Below are positions 18,801-26,867 of a stretch of 64,000 nucleotides of DNA, one piece after another. The notes beneath the pieces are model-generated. The model had not been told where the DNA came from and did no database searches. It was given only the letters and a program-made list of their open reading frames with translations. The first letter of the stretch is position 1; every line of letters starts with the position of its first letter. The DNA is from Pseudomonas vranovensis DSM 16006 (lineage in GTDB: Bacteria; Pseudomonadota; Gammaproteobacteria; Pseudomonadales; Pseudomonadaceae): NCBI RefSeq assembly GCF_000425805.1, contig NZ_AUED01000011.1:211471-275470 (forward strand). Direction: 5' to 3'. The position numbers and the translations under genes were made by a program.

Positions 18801-20476
18801 CCCAGTAACCACTGGGCCCTCTGGGGTTCGATGGTCGGCAGATGTTCAGGCAGAAGCTGTTGAAGCAATAGGGTGTCAGTCAAGTTGTCGGTGCTGTCGT
18901 ACGCTGAAAGATATTCATGGTGATCGTCGTCCGGCCAGTGCAGGGCCTGCCGGTGACTTCCCAGGTTGACGATGCTGGGATTGCCCATGGAGTTGATCAG
19001 TTGGCGAGTCCGGCGCCTTGAGAGCCTGGCCCCTATTCCTTGTAGGCGGGCGCTGATAGCAAGATCCGAGATATCGCCCAGCGCTTGTATGAACTCCGTA
19101 CGATTGCCGTGATTCAGGGCAATGCCGGCAGTGAAGGTCTGATAGGCCATGCTGCCAAACGTAGCAGCCAACATTACCCGGTTGAGCCCGGTAACGCCCC
19201 CCGGCGCAGGAAGCGTGAGTAGCTCCAATGTCTGCCATAAAACGATGCTGGCGTGATCGGACAGCGATTTGAAGCGTCGCTCGCCAAGTGTCACCGCCAA
19301 TGAAGCCAGGTTCGATTTGACCGTGGACTTTTCCAGCAGGGTCAAGTTTTCGCGCAGTGAGTCTTTACAGGCGTATGGACTGATCGCGAGTGTGTGCTGC
19401 GGCGTTGTTGTGTCTCCGAAGGCGGCATAGAGAAGTTTGGCTGCCCAGTTCAGGTCTGATCGATTGATGGCGGGGGTTTTCAGGTGATTGCGCAGCGTTA
19501 TCTGGTCACTGTGCTTCAAGGCTGCGATAAACCAGGCCTCCGTGGGGTTCGCTCGAATTTGCTCGATGATTGAGTCAACGGCCTCGTCGTGACTGAAGTG
19601 TCGACGCAAAGCCCCGCCGGGGCGATTTGGAAAATAGCTGACGCTTTGGTGAGTGCCGAATGCCGTAAACCGCCGAAGAAAAAAAGGCAGCGGAATGGAT
19701 GCGTCGGCGAACGTGAGTTTGCACTGGGTCCAAGGCTGGGCTTTATCGTTAAAGATGCCAGCTATTGCGGGTAATTCCTGTGGCGTAATACCGTTTGCTT
19801 GCGGTTCGCGAATGGCATCCAGTCCGGCAAGTTCGAACAGGTTCTCATGGTATTGAGATAGGAGCCTATCAGCATCGGCATTCATTGCCGTGTCCAGGCG
19901 TGATTGCAACGCTGTCCCCAGATCAAGGCGGTGGGCAACCCGCTCGAAGGTTTCCGCACTGATGACTGGCGTGTGCTCCTTTGCGCCATTGGCATGTCGA
20001 CTGATATAGCTGTGTTCCAGATAGCTGTTTTGGTAGGACGGCGGATACGTGTGGGATAAATCCAACCTTGCCGCATCCCAGAGGGTAAAGGACTGAGTGC
20101 GTTCTCTGGCGGCGGTGGCGGCGAGGTCTCTACGGCTACGAACGGGCACTTCAAGAATTTTAGTGTGGAAGTACCAGGTCGTTGGATCGATGCGCTCTTG
20201 GCCATGAACGGGGAGGGAGTCCTGGAGGCGTTTGACGCTGTCTTGCTCGAACGTTGCCATGCAATCGGCAAGTAACTGAATCAAGGTGTTCTGTTGAGTG
20301 CCAATCAGCTTGCTCAGCTGTAGGTATCGTTGCTGGCTTTCGCTGTCGAGAGGTCCGAAATAGAGGTTTAGATTGTTCTCGATATACGTCAAGACGCGCT
20401 GATCCATATGGCTGCGCGCGGTATGAAAAGCAGCTTCATCAGGATGAACGGGTGGGGTTCGTGGCTGATCTGACAT
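15872..20476 (-). CDS. Very large toxin-like protein (DUF6543 / dermonecrotic-toxin-like family)
   Basis: 1534 residues, start ATG 20476 with AGGAAG seven bases upstream. No signal peptide. The N-terminal part (HPDEAAFHTARSHMDQRVLTYIE...LYFGPLDSESQQRYLQL) and the general plan resemble the large Pseudomonas proteins annotated DUF6543 or dermonecrotic-toxin domain: helical N-terminal domain, a hydrophobic stretch near residues 420-470 (LTLPAPGGVTGLNRVMLAATFGSMAY), a middle domain ending in a YYVLIEDGVYQVLRD / WRIVHAQDP block, a Gly-rich linker GGLGGSGRGAGGGRK at about 899-913, a coiled coil, and a C-terminal domain finishing LWEAHFHYP...FAHGSGHLKSL. No catalytic motif is evident to me. GC is lower than in neighbours (hand count 28 of 60 and 31 of 60 in two sampled lines against 36 of 60 in fadE), suggesting acquisition beside the tRNA cluster. 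No immunity gene or secretion genes adjoin it. Confidence 0.7.
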   Translation of the reverse strand: MSDQPRTPPVHPDEAAFHTARSHMDQRVLTYIENNLNLYFGPLDSESQQRYLQLSKLIGTQQNTLIQLLADCMATFEQDSVKRLQDSLPVHGQERIDPTTWYFHTKILEVPVRSRRDLAATAARERTQSFTLWDAARLDLSHTYPPSYQNSYLEHSYISRHANGAKEHTPVISAETFERVAHRLDLGTALQSRLDTAMNADADRLLSQYHENLFELAGLDAIREPQANGITPQELPAIAGIFNDKAQPWTQCKLTFADASIPLPFFLRRFTAFGTHQSVSYFPNRPGGALRRHFSHDEAVDSIIEQIRANPTEAWFIAALKHSDQITLRNHLKTPAINRSDLNWAAKLLYAAFGDTTTPQHTLAISPYACKDSLRENLTLLEKSTVKSNLASLAVTLGERRFKSLSDHASIVLWQTLELLTLPAPGGVTGLNRVMLAATFGSMAYQTFTAGIALNHGNRTEFIQALGDISDLAISARLQGIGARLSRRRTRQLINSMGNPSIVNLGSHRQALHWPDDDHHEYLSAYDSTDNLTDTLLLQQLLPEHLPTIEPQRAQWLLGLANVERSQLDLLWRSGATPPWQLLEVLQLELTDFKPGFADDPGALTERFPALSPAARDHLFLQHPELRTLGSDSPISSEALNAILQVQMEQRVLQGVFGFSATADFSNPADSEALFCALLISRPGWPTSLGIRVHTGAIDHGGQVTATPTVLAQYALEAPQTFINLYRTSNRYAGSFHTGDLIQIGSGQAGLAKAILRTLNDEQRIAIGFDVYANDALINTLQRQAAGLRSDLVELLPHTNQFPLSASRLSTFRLPMDVGEAQPNSEGIITLDHKYYVLIEDGVYQVLRDKQASSPAQAIWRIVHAQDPVAQAANNEYQASRPGRSEAIALDGQGHWQGILIGGLGGSGRGAGGGRKLMEIKAKNEKIKQELNASADKLDKFVRVMPIIANVTSQPGAKRDTAKQKYHEYIQDLELHKTLLEQHREFLTLLDSPAHFQKSYQLIVGKLILALNHVALIADLDMHDRLDDDNLDPTSGLDIFNALLTPKVCGDYRRSRRIALDSFIEKLPLTHQRDQLLAQLDQQALPRVEYQQINDIDSLYTHYQVRIGMVNLRSQLLSVSDTHDLTAPATLRPQPLHLQHDFTQAALLLIDIAQTPEDKQFALLAHLQERLDAIGEGYKLLKEDHPSNALDSDAAHIDECIKVVDFFRDRSLQQLQVLLQQNEGKQAPSTDLKGIDIEYLPALPSTSSHPHTVRRSKRIIAMQHHDNYRLVLAEQRGADTNTLTLLDVSDGSTPRQVEHTLLNGWREKVIAAERTLAQLGNAATRNLKDIDRLVRQANAQAQGNDAVAANVYEPLLNRVDTLNALIANFDRQATNAPLETQWLEQRQDLVKNSDMLRNLAHELTLKIYKNPEKPNASYLTNLIRLQEVNVRKLNDTRLLIGKGSKRHYMDKYLITDLQAQPLWEAHFHYPEANTPRERFAHGSGHLKSLADARKGIEYQRRQAQQGLEVRSILRVEVSTSLGSSLFSLADQHRH

Positions 20477-20583
20477 GATGGCTTCCTGCAGTCTATGAGC
20501 CTTTTGGCCCGTGGTTGAGTGCAGGAAGAATGAAAGGGTGTTGTAACGGCTGGGGGCTAAATATCTATTGCGGGGCAACGCTG

Positions 20584-20630
20584 CCTGGTGTGGCCAGGTC
20601 GCTGCAATTCCCCGTCGGGAATTGCAGCGA
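20584..20630. repeat. Twin hairpins between PA2817-family gene and toxin-like gene
   Basis: A 5-bp stem (20584-20588/20594-20598) abuts a perfect 14-bp stem (20599-20612 with 20617-20630, CGTC loop). It lies just behind the stop of the minus-strand gene at 20637, so it probably protects or ends that transcript, although no T-run follows on the minus strand. Confidence 0.6.
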
Positions 20631-20636
20631 GTCTTT

Positions 20637-21044
20637 TCAGTGCTTGCTGTCGTCGTCGGACATGCTCAGCAGCTGTTTTTCCTGGTTCCAGTCGAAGGGC
20701 TCGTCGCTCTGCTCGGCTTCGTAACGACGCTCTTCCAGGGTCTGGTACACCTGAAGTTCTTCGTCCGGCATGTAGTGCAGACAGTCACCACCGAAGAACC
20801 ACAGCAGGTCTCGTGGTACCAGATGGGCGATTTGCGGATAGCGCTGGATAACCTGGCACATCAGGTCCTGGCCCAGGTAGGTGCTTTCCGGGTCGACCGG
20901 CAGTTGTAGCATCAGGTCGTCGAAACGCTCCAGGAACAGCGCGTGGCTTTCTTCCGGCACCTGCTCGGCCTCTCCCAGGGCAGCCAGGATAGTGCGCAGG
21001 TGGGAGAGCAGGGCGAGATGATATTCCAGGCGATCGGTAGCCAT
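20637..21044 (-). CDS. PA2817 family protein, function unknown
   Basis: 135 residues, acidic, mostly helical, no membrane segment or known motif. I recognise it from the sequence MATDRLEYHLALLSHLRTILAALGEAEQVPEESHALFLERFDDLMLQLPVDPESTYLGQDLM only as the Pseudomonas-conserved PA2817 family (name from the P. aeruginosa locus). It contains a WFFGGDCLHYMPDEEL box with one cysteine. I choose ATG 21044, which has GAGGA eight bases upstream; ATG 21059 and TTG 21065 are in-frame alternatives. It lies 68 bases downstream of fadE on the same strand, an arrangement shared with PA2815-PA2817. Confidence 0.8.
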   Translation of the reverse strand: MATDRLEYHLALLSHLRTILAALGEAEQVPEESHALFLERFDDLMLQLPVDPESTYLGQDLMCQVIQRYPQIAHLVPRDLLWFFGGDCLHYMPDEELQVYQTLEERRYEAEQSDEPFDWNQEKQLLSMSDDDSKH

Positions 21045-21112
21045 GCAGGCGGTCCTCATGAGCAAAAACGGGCGCGGGAGTATACGGCTCCCGGCGCCCG
21101 ATGTCCCGGCCC

Positions 21113-23560
21113 TTATCGAATTTTGCCAGGGGTGGGTTGCAGAGCTTCCTTGCTGAATGCATCGACATCTATCACGGTGCGTCGAGCTGCCTCGGCGGCG
21201 TGCAGGGTCTGTGCTTCGTCAGCCTCAAGCGCGCCGACGCGCAGGGCCGCCTCGATAGCTGACTCGCCTGGTGTCGGGTTGACCTGGCCGCTCTTTAGCG
21301 CCTGATGCAGTTTTTGCTGCAAGGGAATGCACGCATCGAGCAGGGTGCTGGCCTGTTGCAAGGCGCCAACTGGATCATTGGGGTCTTGTGGGCGGTAGCA
21401 GCCGGCAAGCAGTTCCTCCAGTGCCGGGTCGCCTTTGGCGCGGCCGATCAGCGCAGCCACCTCTGCGTCCAGTGCGTCGCTTGGACCGGTATGCCGGCGC
21501 CCAAACGGGAAAACCACCAGGCGCAACGCGCAGCCCAGCCAGCGATTGGGGAAGTTGTCGAGCAGGCGGTCCAGGGCTTTCTCTGCCAGGCCCAGGCTTT
21601 CCTCCAGGGCCCAGCGCAGTAGCGGTTGCAGATGTTCTGGGGAGCCAAGGTCGTAGTAACGCTTGAGTGCGGCTGAACTCAGGTAGAGGTTGCTCAACAC
21701 ATCGCCCAGGCGTGCAGACAGTCGCTCGCGGCGTTTAAGCTCACCACCGAGCAGCATCATGCACAGGTCAGCTAGCAGGGCGAACGCCGCCGCCTGACGA
21801 TTGAGGGCCCGGAAATAGCCCTGGCTCAGGGCATCGCCGGGGGCCTTCTCGAAGTGGCCCAGGCCAAGGCCCAGGACCAGGGTGCTGGCAGCATTGCCGA
21901 CAGCGAAGCCGATGTGCTGCATCAGCAACTGGTCAAACTCGTTGAGCGCCTGGACATGGTCTTCCCGTCCGGCCAGGGCCATTTCCTTGAGTACGAAGGG
22001 GTGGCAGCGAATTGCACCCTGGCCAAAGATCATCAGGTTGCGCGAGAGGATATTGGCGCCCTCTACCGTGATGAAGATCGGCGCCCCTTGCCAGTTTCGC
22101 CCAAGGTAATTGTTCGGCCCCATGATGATGCCCTTGCCGCCATGTACGTCCATGGCGTGCTGGATGCACTCGCGGCCGCGTTCAGTCAGGTGGTACTTGA
22201 GAATCGCCGACAGCACCGAAGGCTTTTCTCCCAGGTCGACAGCCTTCGCCGTGAGTAGGCGGGCGCTGTCCATCAGAAAGGCATTGCCGCCGATCCGCGC
22301 CAGGGATTCCTGGATGCCTTCAAAGGCCGCCAGCGGCACATTGAACTGCTCGCGAATCCGCGCGTACTGGCCGGTGACCAGGCTGGTGTACTTGGCAGCA
22401 CCCGTACCCACTGCGGGCAAGGAGATCGAGCGTCCGACCGACAGGCAGTTCATCAGCATCATCCAGCCTTTGCCGAGCATGGCCTGGCCGCCGATCAGCA
22501 AGTCCAGCGGCACGAACACGTCCTTGCCACTGTTGGGACCGTTCATGAAGGCTGCCCCCAAGGGCAAGTGGCGCTGGCCGATCTCGACGCCTGGGAGATC
22601 GGTGGGAATAAGCGCCAGGCTGATGCCCAGTTCTTCCTCATCGCCCAGCAGGTGTTCCGGGTCATAGGCCTTGAAGGCCAGGCCCAGCAATGTCGCAACG
22701 GGTCCCAGCGTGATGTAGCGCTTTTCCCAGTTCAGGCGCAGGCCAACGACCTCTTCGCCCTGCCATTGGCCTTTGCAGATAATGCCAGTATCGGGCATGG
22801 CACCTGCGTCGGAGCCAGCAAGTGGACCGGTGAGGGCAAAGCAGGGGATCTCATCGCCGCGGGCCAGGCGTGGCAGGTAATGGTTGCGTTGCTCGTCGGT
22901 GCCGTAGTGCAGCAGCAGTTCGGCCGGCCCCAGGGAGTTGGGGACCATGACGGTCGAGGCCAGGTCGCCGCTGCGCGTCGCCAGCTTCATGGCGACCTGA
23001 GAGTGGGCGTAGGCCGAGAAGCCCTTGCCGCCGTATTCCTTGGGAATGATCAGGGCGAAGAAACCATGGGACTTGATATGCTCCCAAGCCGCGGGCGGCA
23101 GGTCCAGGTCCTGGCCAATCTGCCAGTCGCTGACCATGGCGCAGAGTTCCTCGGTAGGCCCGTCGATGAAGGCTTGTTCCTCTTCGCTCAGTTCTGCCCG
23201 GGAGTAGCCGAGCAGGGTGTTCCAGTTCGGGCGACCGCTGAACAGCTCGCCATCCCACCACACGGTGCCGGCGTCTATGGCTTCACGCTCGGTCTGCGAC
23301 ATGGGCGGAAGGGTGCGCTGGAACCAGCCGAACAGCGGGCCGCTGAAGACCTTGCGGCGAAGGTCGGGCAGCAGCACCAGGGCCGCTTTTGCCGCTAGCA
23401 CCAGCCAGAAGATCGCCAGTAGCCATCCGGGCGCGTGACTGAAAATACCCATCAGCAGCACATAGGCCGCGAGGATGGCCAGCGCCGGCACGGCGCCAAT
23501 GCGTCGGTGGGCCAGATAGGCTGCACCGATCACCAAAACAACCAACCACAACAGCAACAT
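21113..23560 (-). CDS. fadE: Acyl-CoA dehydrogenase, FadE type
   Basis: First step of fatty-acid beta-oxidation: FAD-dependent oxidation of acyl-CoA to enoyl-CoA. 815 residues, matching the long E. coli FadE rather than the 380-residue mitochondrial type. Two N-terminal hydrophobic helices (about 2-15 and 25-62) anchor it to the inner membrane; the catalytic core spans about 80-500 (GFFALIIPKEYGGKGFSAYAHSQV, FALTGPLAGSDAGAMPDTG, MDVHGGKGIIMGPNNYLGR), followed by the FadE-specific C-terminal domain with FPFGRR. Ribosome site GGAGGAAAGG precedes ATG 23560. A GST gene diverges upstream. Substrate chain length cannot be read from the sequence. Confidence 0.94.
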   Translation of the reverse strand: MLLLWLVVLVIGAAYLAHRRIGAVPALAILAAYVLLMGIFSHAPGWLLAIFWLVLAAKAALVLLPDLRRKVFSGPLFGWFQRTLPPMSQTEREAIDAGTVWWDGELFSGRPNWNTLLGYSRAELSEEEQAFIDGPTEELCAMVSDWQIGQDLDLPPAAWEHIKSHGFFALIIPKEYGGKGFSAYAHSQVAMKLATRSGDLASTVMVPNSLGPAELLLHYGTDEQRNHYLPRLARGDEIPCFALTGPLAGSDAGAMPDTGIICKGQWQGEEVVGLRLNWEKRYITLGPVATLLGLAFKAYDPEHLLGDEEELGISLALIPTDLPGVEIGQRHLPLGAAFMNGPNSGKDVFVPLDLLIGGQAMLGKGWMMLMNCLSVGRSISLPAVGTGAAKYTSLVTGQYARIREQFNVPLAAFEGIQESLARIGGNAFLMDSARLLTAKAVDLGEKPSVLSAILKYHLTERGRECIQHAMDVHGGKGIIMGPNNYLGRNWQGAPIFITVEGANILSRNLMIFGQGAIRCHPFVLKEMALAGREDHVQALNEFDQLLMQHIGFAVGNAASTLVLGLGLGHFEKAPGDALSQGYFRALNRQAAAFALLADLCMMLLGGELKRRERLSARLGDVLSNLYLSSAALKRYYDLGSPEHLQPLLRWALEESLGLAEKALDRLLDNFPNRWLGCALRLVVFPFGRRHTGPSDALDAEVAALIGRAKGDPALEELLAGCYRPQDPNDPVGALQQASTLLDACIPLQQKLHQALKSGQVNPTPGESAIEAALRVGALEADEAQTLHAAEAARRTVIDVDAFSKEALQPTPGKIR

Positions 23561-23743
23561 ATCCTTTCCTCCGTGAACGTCGGGGTATCGAGCGACCCCT
23601 CAGAGCTTAGTCGGCATCCAATATTCGGCTTGCTTGAACAATGACCGGGTGGAGTTCCGGGAGTTCGCCGGAATGCCCAAACGATTGCCTCGAAAAATGT
23701 CAGGAGTAGACTGGGCGGCCCGAACATTCATCAGGACGACGTC

Positions 23744-24367
23744 ATGCTCAAGATCTGGGGCCGGAAGAATTCGACCAATGTCAGGAAAGTGCTGTGGTGC
23801 GCCGAGGAACTGGGCCTTGAATATGAGTCGATCGATGCCGGCGGCGCCTTCGGCCTGGTCAACGAGCCCGAATACCGGTCGCTGAATCCCAATGGCCTGG
23901 TACCGATGATCGAGGACGACGGACTGGTGCTTTGGGAGTCCAATGCCATCGTGCGTTATCTGTGTGCGCAATATGGCAAGGATGTCGATTGGTATATCAA
24001 TGAGCCTCGTCAGCGCGCCGAGGCGGACAAGTGGATGGATTGGGTCACGTCTTCTCTGGCCTCGCCGTTCCGGCCTTTGTTCTGGGGCATCCTGCGCACG
24101 CCGGCCGACCAGCAGGACTGGGTGGCGATCAATGCCGCACACAAGACCTGTGCGCAACTGCTGTCGATCGCCGATCAGACGCTGGCCGAGCGTCCGTACT
24201 TGTCGGGGGAGCACTTGGGCATGGGTGATATCCCCCTGGGCTGTTTTGTCTACGCATGGTTTGAAATGCCCATCGAACGGCCCGAGATGCGCCACCTGCG
24301 CGCCTGGTACGAGCGCTTGCAGGAACGCCCGGCCTATCAGGCTGCAGTGATGACCGCGCTGACCTGA
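23744..24367 (+). CDS. Glutathione S-transferase family protein
   Basis: 207 residues with a thioredoxin-fold N-terminal domain (MLKIWGRKNSTNVRKVLWCAEELGLEYE; active-site Ser/Asn in RKNSTNV, about residues 7-13; cis-proline in NGLVPMIEDD; ESNAI glutathione-binding loop) and a helical C-terminal domain with the GMGDIPLGCF capping box. Substrate unknown; orthologous position to PA2813, between fadE and the YadGH-type exporter. The ribosome site CAGGACGACGTC is moderate. Confidence 0.9.
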   Translation: MLKIWGRKNSTNVRKVLWCAEELGLEYESIDAGGAFGLVNEPEYRSLNPNGLVPMIEDDGLVLWESNAIVRYLCAQYGKDVDWYINEPRQRAEADKWMDWVTSSLASPFRPLFWGILRTPADQQDWVAINAAHKTCAQLLSIADQTLAERPYLSGEHLGMGDIPLGCFVYAWFEMPIERPEMRHLRAWYERLQERPAYQAAVMTALT

Positions 24368-24505
24368 TCGCTGCGGTCACCCTGATAGTTATTATCGATA
24401 CACATGACTGTACTTGTATGGCCTGGGCAAGCACCATGGCCATATTCACTGCGGCCGGTCTGTCCAGTCGCTTCCTGACCCCTTCATTCTGGTGCATGAC
24501 CCGCT

Positions 24506-25438
24506 ATGAGTTCTGCTCTGTCCATAAGGCAGCTAACCAAGACCTACGGCAACGGCTTCCAGGCCCTCAAGGGCATCGACCTGGATGTCGCCGAAGGTGA
24601 CTTCTTCGCCCTGCTTGGCCCCAACGGTGCCGGCAAGTCCACCACCATCGGTATCCTCTCGACGCTGGTCAACAAGACCAGTGGCACCGTGAATATCTTC
24701 GGCAACGACCTGGATCGCCAGCCGGCCGCGCTCAAGCGCTGTATTGGCGTAGTGCCGCAGGAGTTCAACTTCAACCAGTTCGAGAAGACCTTCGATATCG
24801 TCGTGACCCAGGCCGGCTATTACGGTATCCCAGCCAAGGTGGCCAAGGAGCGCGCCGAGAAGTACCTCACCCAGCTGGGGTTGTGGGACAAGCGCGATGT
24901 GCCGTCGCGCTCACTCTCCGGTGGCATGAAGCGTCGCTTGATGATCGCCCGGGCGCTGGTGCATGAGCCACGCCTGCTGATTCTCGACGAACCAACGGCG
25001 GGGGTGGACATTGAACTGCGTCGCTCGATGTGGAGCTTTCTGACCGAGCTGAACCAGCAGGGCATTACCATCATCCTGACCACGCACTACCTGGAAGAAG
25101 CCGAGCAGCTTTGCCGTCATATCGGCATCATCGACCACGGCACCATTGTCGAGAACACCAGCATGCGCTCGCTGTTAAGCAAGCTGCATGTAGAGACGTT
25201 CCTGCTCGACCTCAAGCAGGACCTGCCCCAGGCGCCCAGCTTGGTCGGTTACCCGTGCCGGCTGGTCACCCCGCATACCCTGGAAGTCCAGGTGGACAAG
25301 GACGTGGGCATTACTGCGCTGTTCAGCCAGCTGGCCCTGCAGAACATCGAAGTGCAAAGCCTGCGCAACAAAACCAATCGTCTCGAGGAGTTGTTCGTGT
25401 CTCTGGTTGAGAAAAACCTGGCGAAGGTGGCGGTATGA
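24506..25438 (+). CDS. ABC exporter ATP-binding subunit (YadG type)
   Basis: 310-residue ABC ATPase: Walker A GPNGAGKST at 38-46, Q-loop VVPQEFNFNQFEKTFD, signature LSGGMKRRL, Walker B LLILDEPTAGVD, H-loop TTHYLEEAEQ, then an ABC-2 exporter C-terminal extension of about 90 residues. It overlaps its permease by four bases. The pair corresponds to E. coli yadGH and PA2812-PA2811; exported substrate is unknown. Confidence 0.92.
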   Translation: MSSALSIRQLTKTYGNGFQALKGIDLDVAEGDFFALLGPNGAGKSTTIGILSTLVNKTSGTVNIFGNDLDRQPAALKRCIGVVPQEFNFNQFEKTFDIVVTQAGYYGIPAKVAKERAEKYLTQLGLWDKRDVPSRSLSGGMKRRLMIARALVHEPRLLILDEPTAGVDIELRRSMWSFLTELNQQGITIILTTHYLEEAEQLCRHIGIIDHGTIVENTSMRSLLSKLHVETFLLDLKQDLPQAPSLVGYPCRLVTPHTLEVQVDKDVGITALFSQLALQNIEVQSLRNKTNRLEELFVSLVEKNLAKVAV

Positions 25439-26214
25439 GTTCGGAACTGAGCGCCAACCTGGTCGCCCTCAATACCATCGTCTATCGCGAGGTTCGCCGC
25501 TTTACCCGAATCTGGCCACAGACATTGCTGCCGCCAGCGATCACCATGGTTTTGTATTTCGTGATCTTCGGTAACCTGATTGGTCGGCAGATCGGCGACA
25601 TGGGTGGTTTCACCTACATGGAGTACATCGTGCCGGGGCTGATCATGATGTCGGTGATCACCAACTCCTATGGCAATGTGGTGTCGAGTTTCTTCGGCAG
25701 CAAGTTCCAGCGCTCTATTGAGGAACTGATGGTTTCGCCGGTTTCTCCCCATACCATTCTCATCGGCTACACCCTGGGCGGCGTGTTGCGCGGCTTGGCG
25801 GTGGGGTTGATTGTGACCTTGCTGTCGCTGTTCTTCACCGACCTGCAGGTACACCACCTGGGCGTGACCATTCTGGTGGTGGTGTTGACCGCGACCATCT
25901 TCTCGTTGCTCGGCTTTATCAACGCCGTGTTTGCGCGCAACTTCGACGATATCTCGATCATCCCGACCTTCGTCCTGACGCCGCTGACTTACCTGGGTGG
26001 GGTGTTCTACTCCATCAACCTGCTGCCACCGTTCTGGCAGACGGTGTCGATGGCCAACCCGGTGCTGCACATGGTCAACTCGTTCCGCTACGGTATTCTC
26101 GGGGTATCGGATATACGCATCGGCGTGGCCATCACCTTCATGCTGATTGCCACCGCCGTGTTGTACTTCGGCTGCACTCGCCTACTGGTCAGTGGGCGAG
26201 GAATGCGTACCTGA
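25435..26214 (+). CDS. ABC-2 type exporter permease (YadH type)
   Basis: 259 residues with six predicted membrane segments and the ABC-2 signature near the end (PTFVLTPLTYLGGVFYSINLLPPFWQ). ATG 25435 overlaps the stop of the ATPase gene (ATGA), so the two subunits are translationally coupled. The 3' end overlaps the convergent DUF2062 gene by 33 bases. Confidence 0.92.
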   Translation: MSSELSANLVALNTIVYREVRRFTRIWPQTLLPPAITMVLYFVIFGNLIGRQIGDMGGFTYMEYIVPGLIMMSVITNSYGNVVSSFFGSKFQRSIEELMVSPVSPHTILIGYTLGGVLRGLAVGLIVTLLSLFFTDLQVHHLGVTILVVVLTATIFSLLGFINAVFARNFDDISIIPTFVLTPLTYLGGVFYSINLLPPFWQTVSMANPVLHMVNSFRYGILGVSDIRIGVAITFMLIATAVLYFGCTRLLVSGRGMRT

Positions 26215-26724
26215 CGCTTTTTGCTTGCGCCGGCGCCACTGCCGGCCCACCCACCAACGCCAGTAGAGCATGGTGAGGCAGTAGGCCAGGCCGCCGAGCA
26301 GCAGGCCGCACACCACTGAGCCCAGCAGAAAGGGCTGCCAAAGGGTGGAAAGCTGGTCGGTGATCCATTCGAACGTCAGTTCCTCAGGCAAGGTCCTGGG
26401 GGGGATCTGCATCAGCCAGGCGCCCATCTGGTAGGTGCAGAAGAACACCGGCGGCATGGTGATCGGATTGGTCAGCCAGACCAGGCTGACCGCAATCGGC
26501 AGGTTGCCGCGAATCATGATCGCCAGGCTTGCCGCCAGCAGCATCTGCATCGGAATCGGAATAAACGCGGCGAACAGGCCAACCGCCATTGCTCGCGCAA
26601 CCGAGTGCCGATTCAGGTGCCAGAGGTTCGGGTCGTGCAACAGCCGGCCGAGAAAGCGTAAGGATTTGTGTTCCCTGATGCTGGTCGGGTCGGGCATGTA
26701 GCGTTTGAAGAGACGACGCGGCAT
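26182..26724 (-). CDS. DUF2062 membrane protein
   Basis: 180 residues. Contains the DUF2062 core: SVARAMAVGLFAAFIPIPMQMLLAASLAIMIRGNLPIAVSLVWLTNPITMPPVFF, with two to four membrane helices, and a very basic C-terminal tail after WRWWVGRQWRRRKQK. Function unknown. It is next to comEC, as in P. aeruginosa (PA2985-PA2984), but is transcribed divergently from it. Confidence 0.85.
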   Translation of the reverse strand: MPRRLFKRYMPDPTSIREHKSLRFLGRLLHDPNLWHLNRHSVARAMAVGLFAAFIPIPMQMLLAASLAIMIRGNLPIAVSLVWLTNPITMPPVFFCTYQMGAWLMQIPPRTLPEELTFEWITDQLSTLWQPFLLGSVVCGLLLGGLAYCLTMLYWRWWVGRQWRRRKQKASGTHSSPTDQ

Positions 26725-26817
26725 GTAGGCTCTCGGCTATATGAAGGTGGCAAGTATGCACGGAATCTAAAAACGCCCCATTACAGACTTTGTGACAATT
26801 ATTGAGCGGATGCACGA

Positions 26818-26858
26818 CTCCAGTGAACTAAGCCTCAGGGGACGGATTTTTACTGGAG
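26818..26858 (+). promoter_or_regulatory. Inverted repeat covering the comEC ribosome site
   Basis: CTCCAGT at 26818-26824 pairs perfectly with ACTGGAG at 26852-26858. The latter contains the only good Shine-Dalgarno sequence (GGAG 26855-26858, nine bases before ATG 26868), so the fold would hide it. Loop 27 bases. Confidence 0.45.
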
Positions 26859-26867
26859 CTTCAAATC

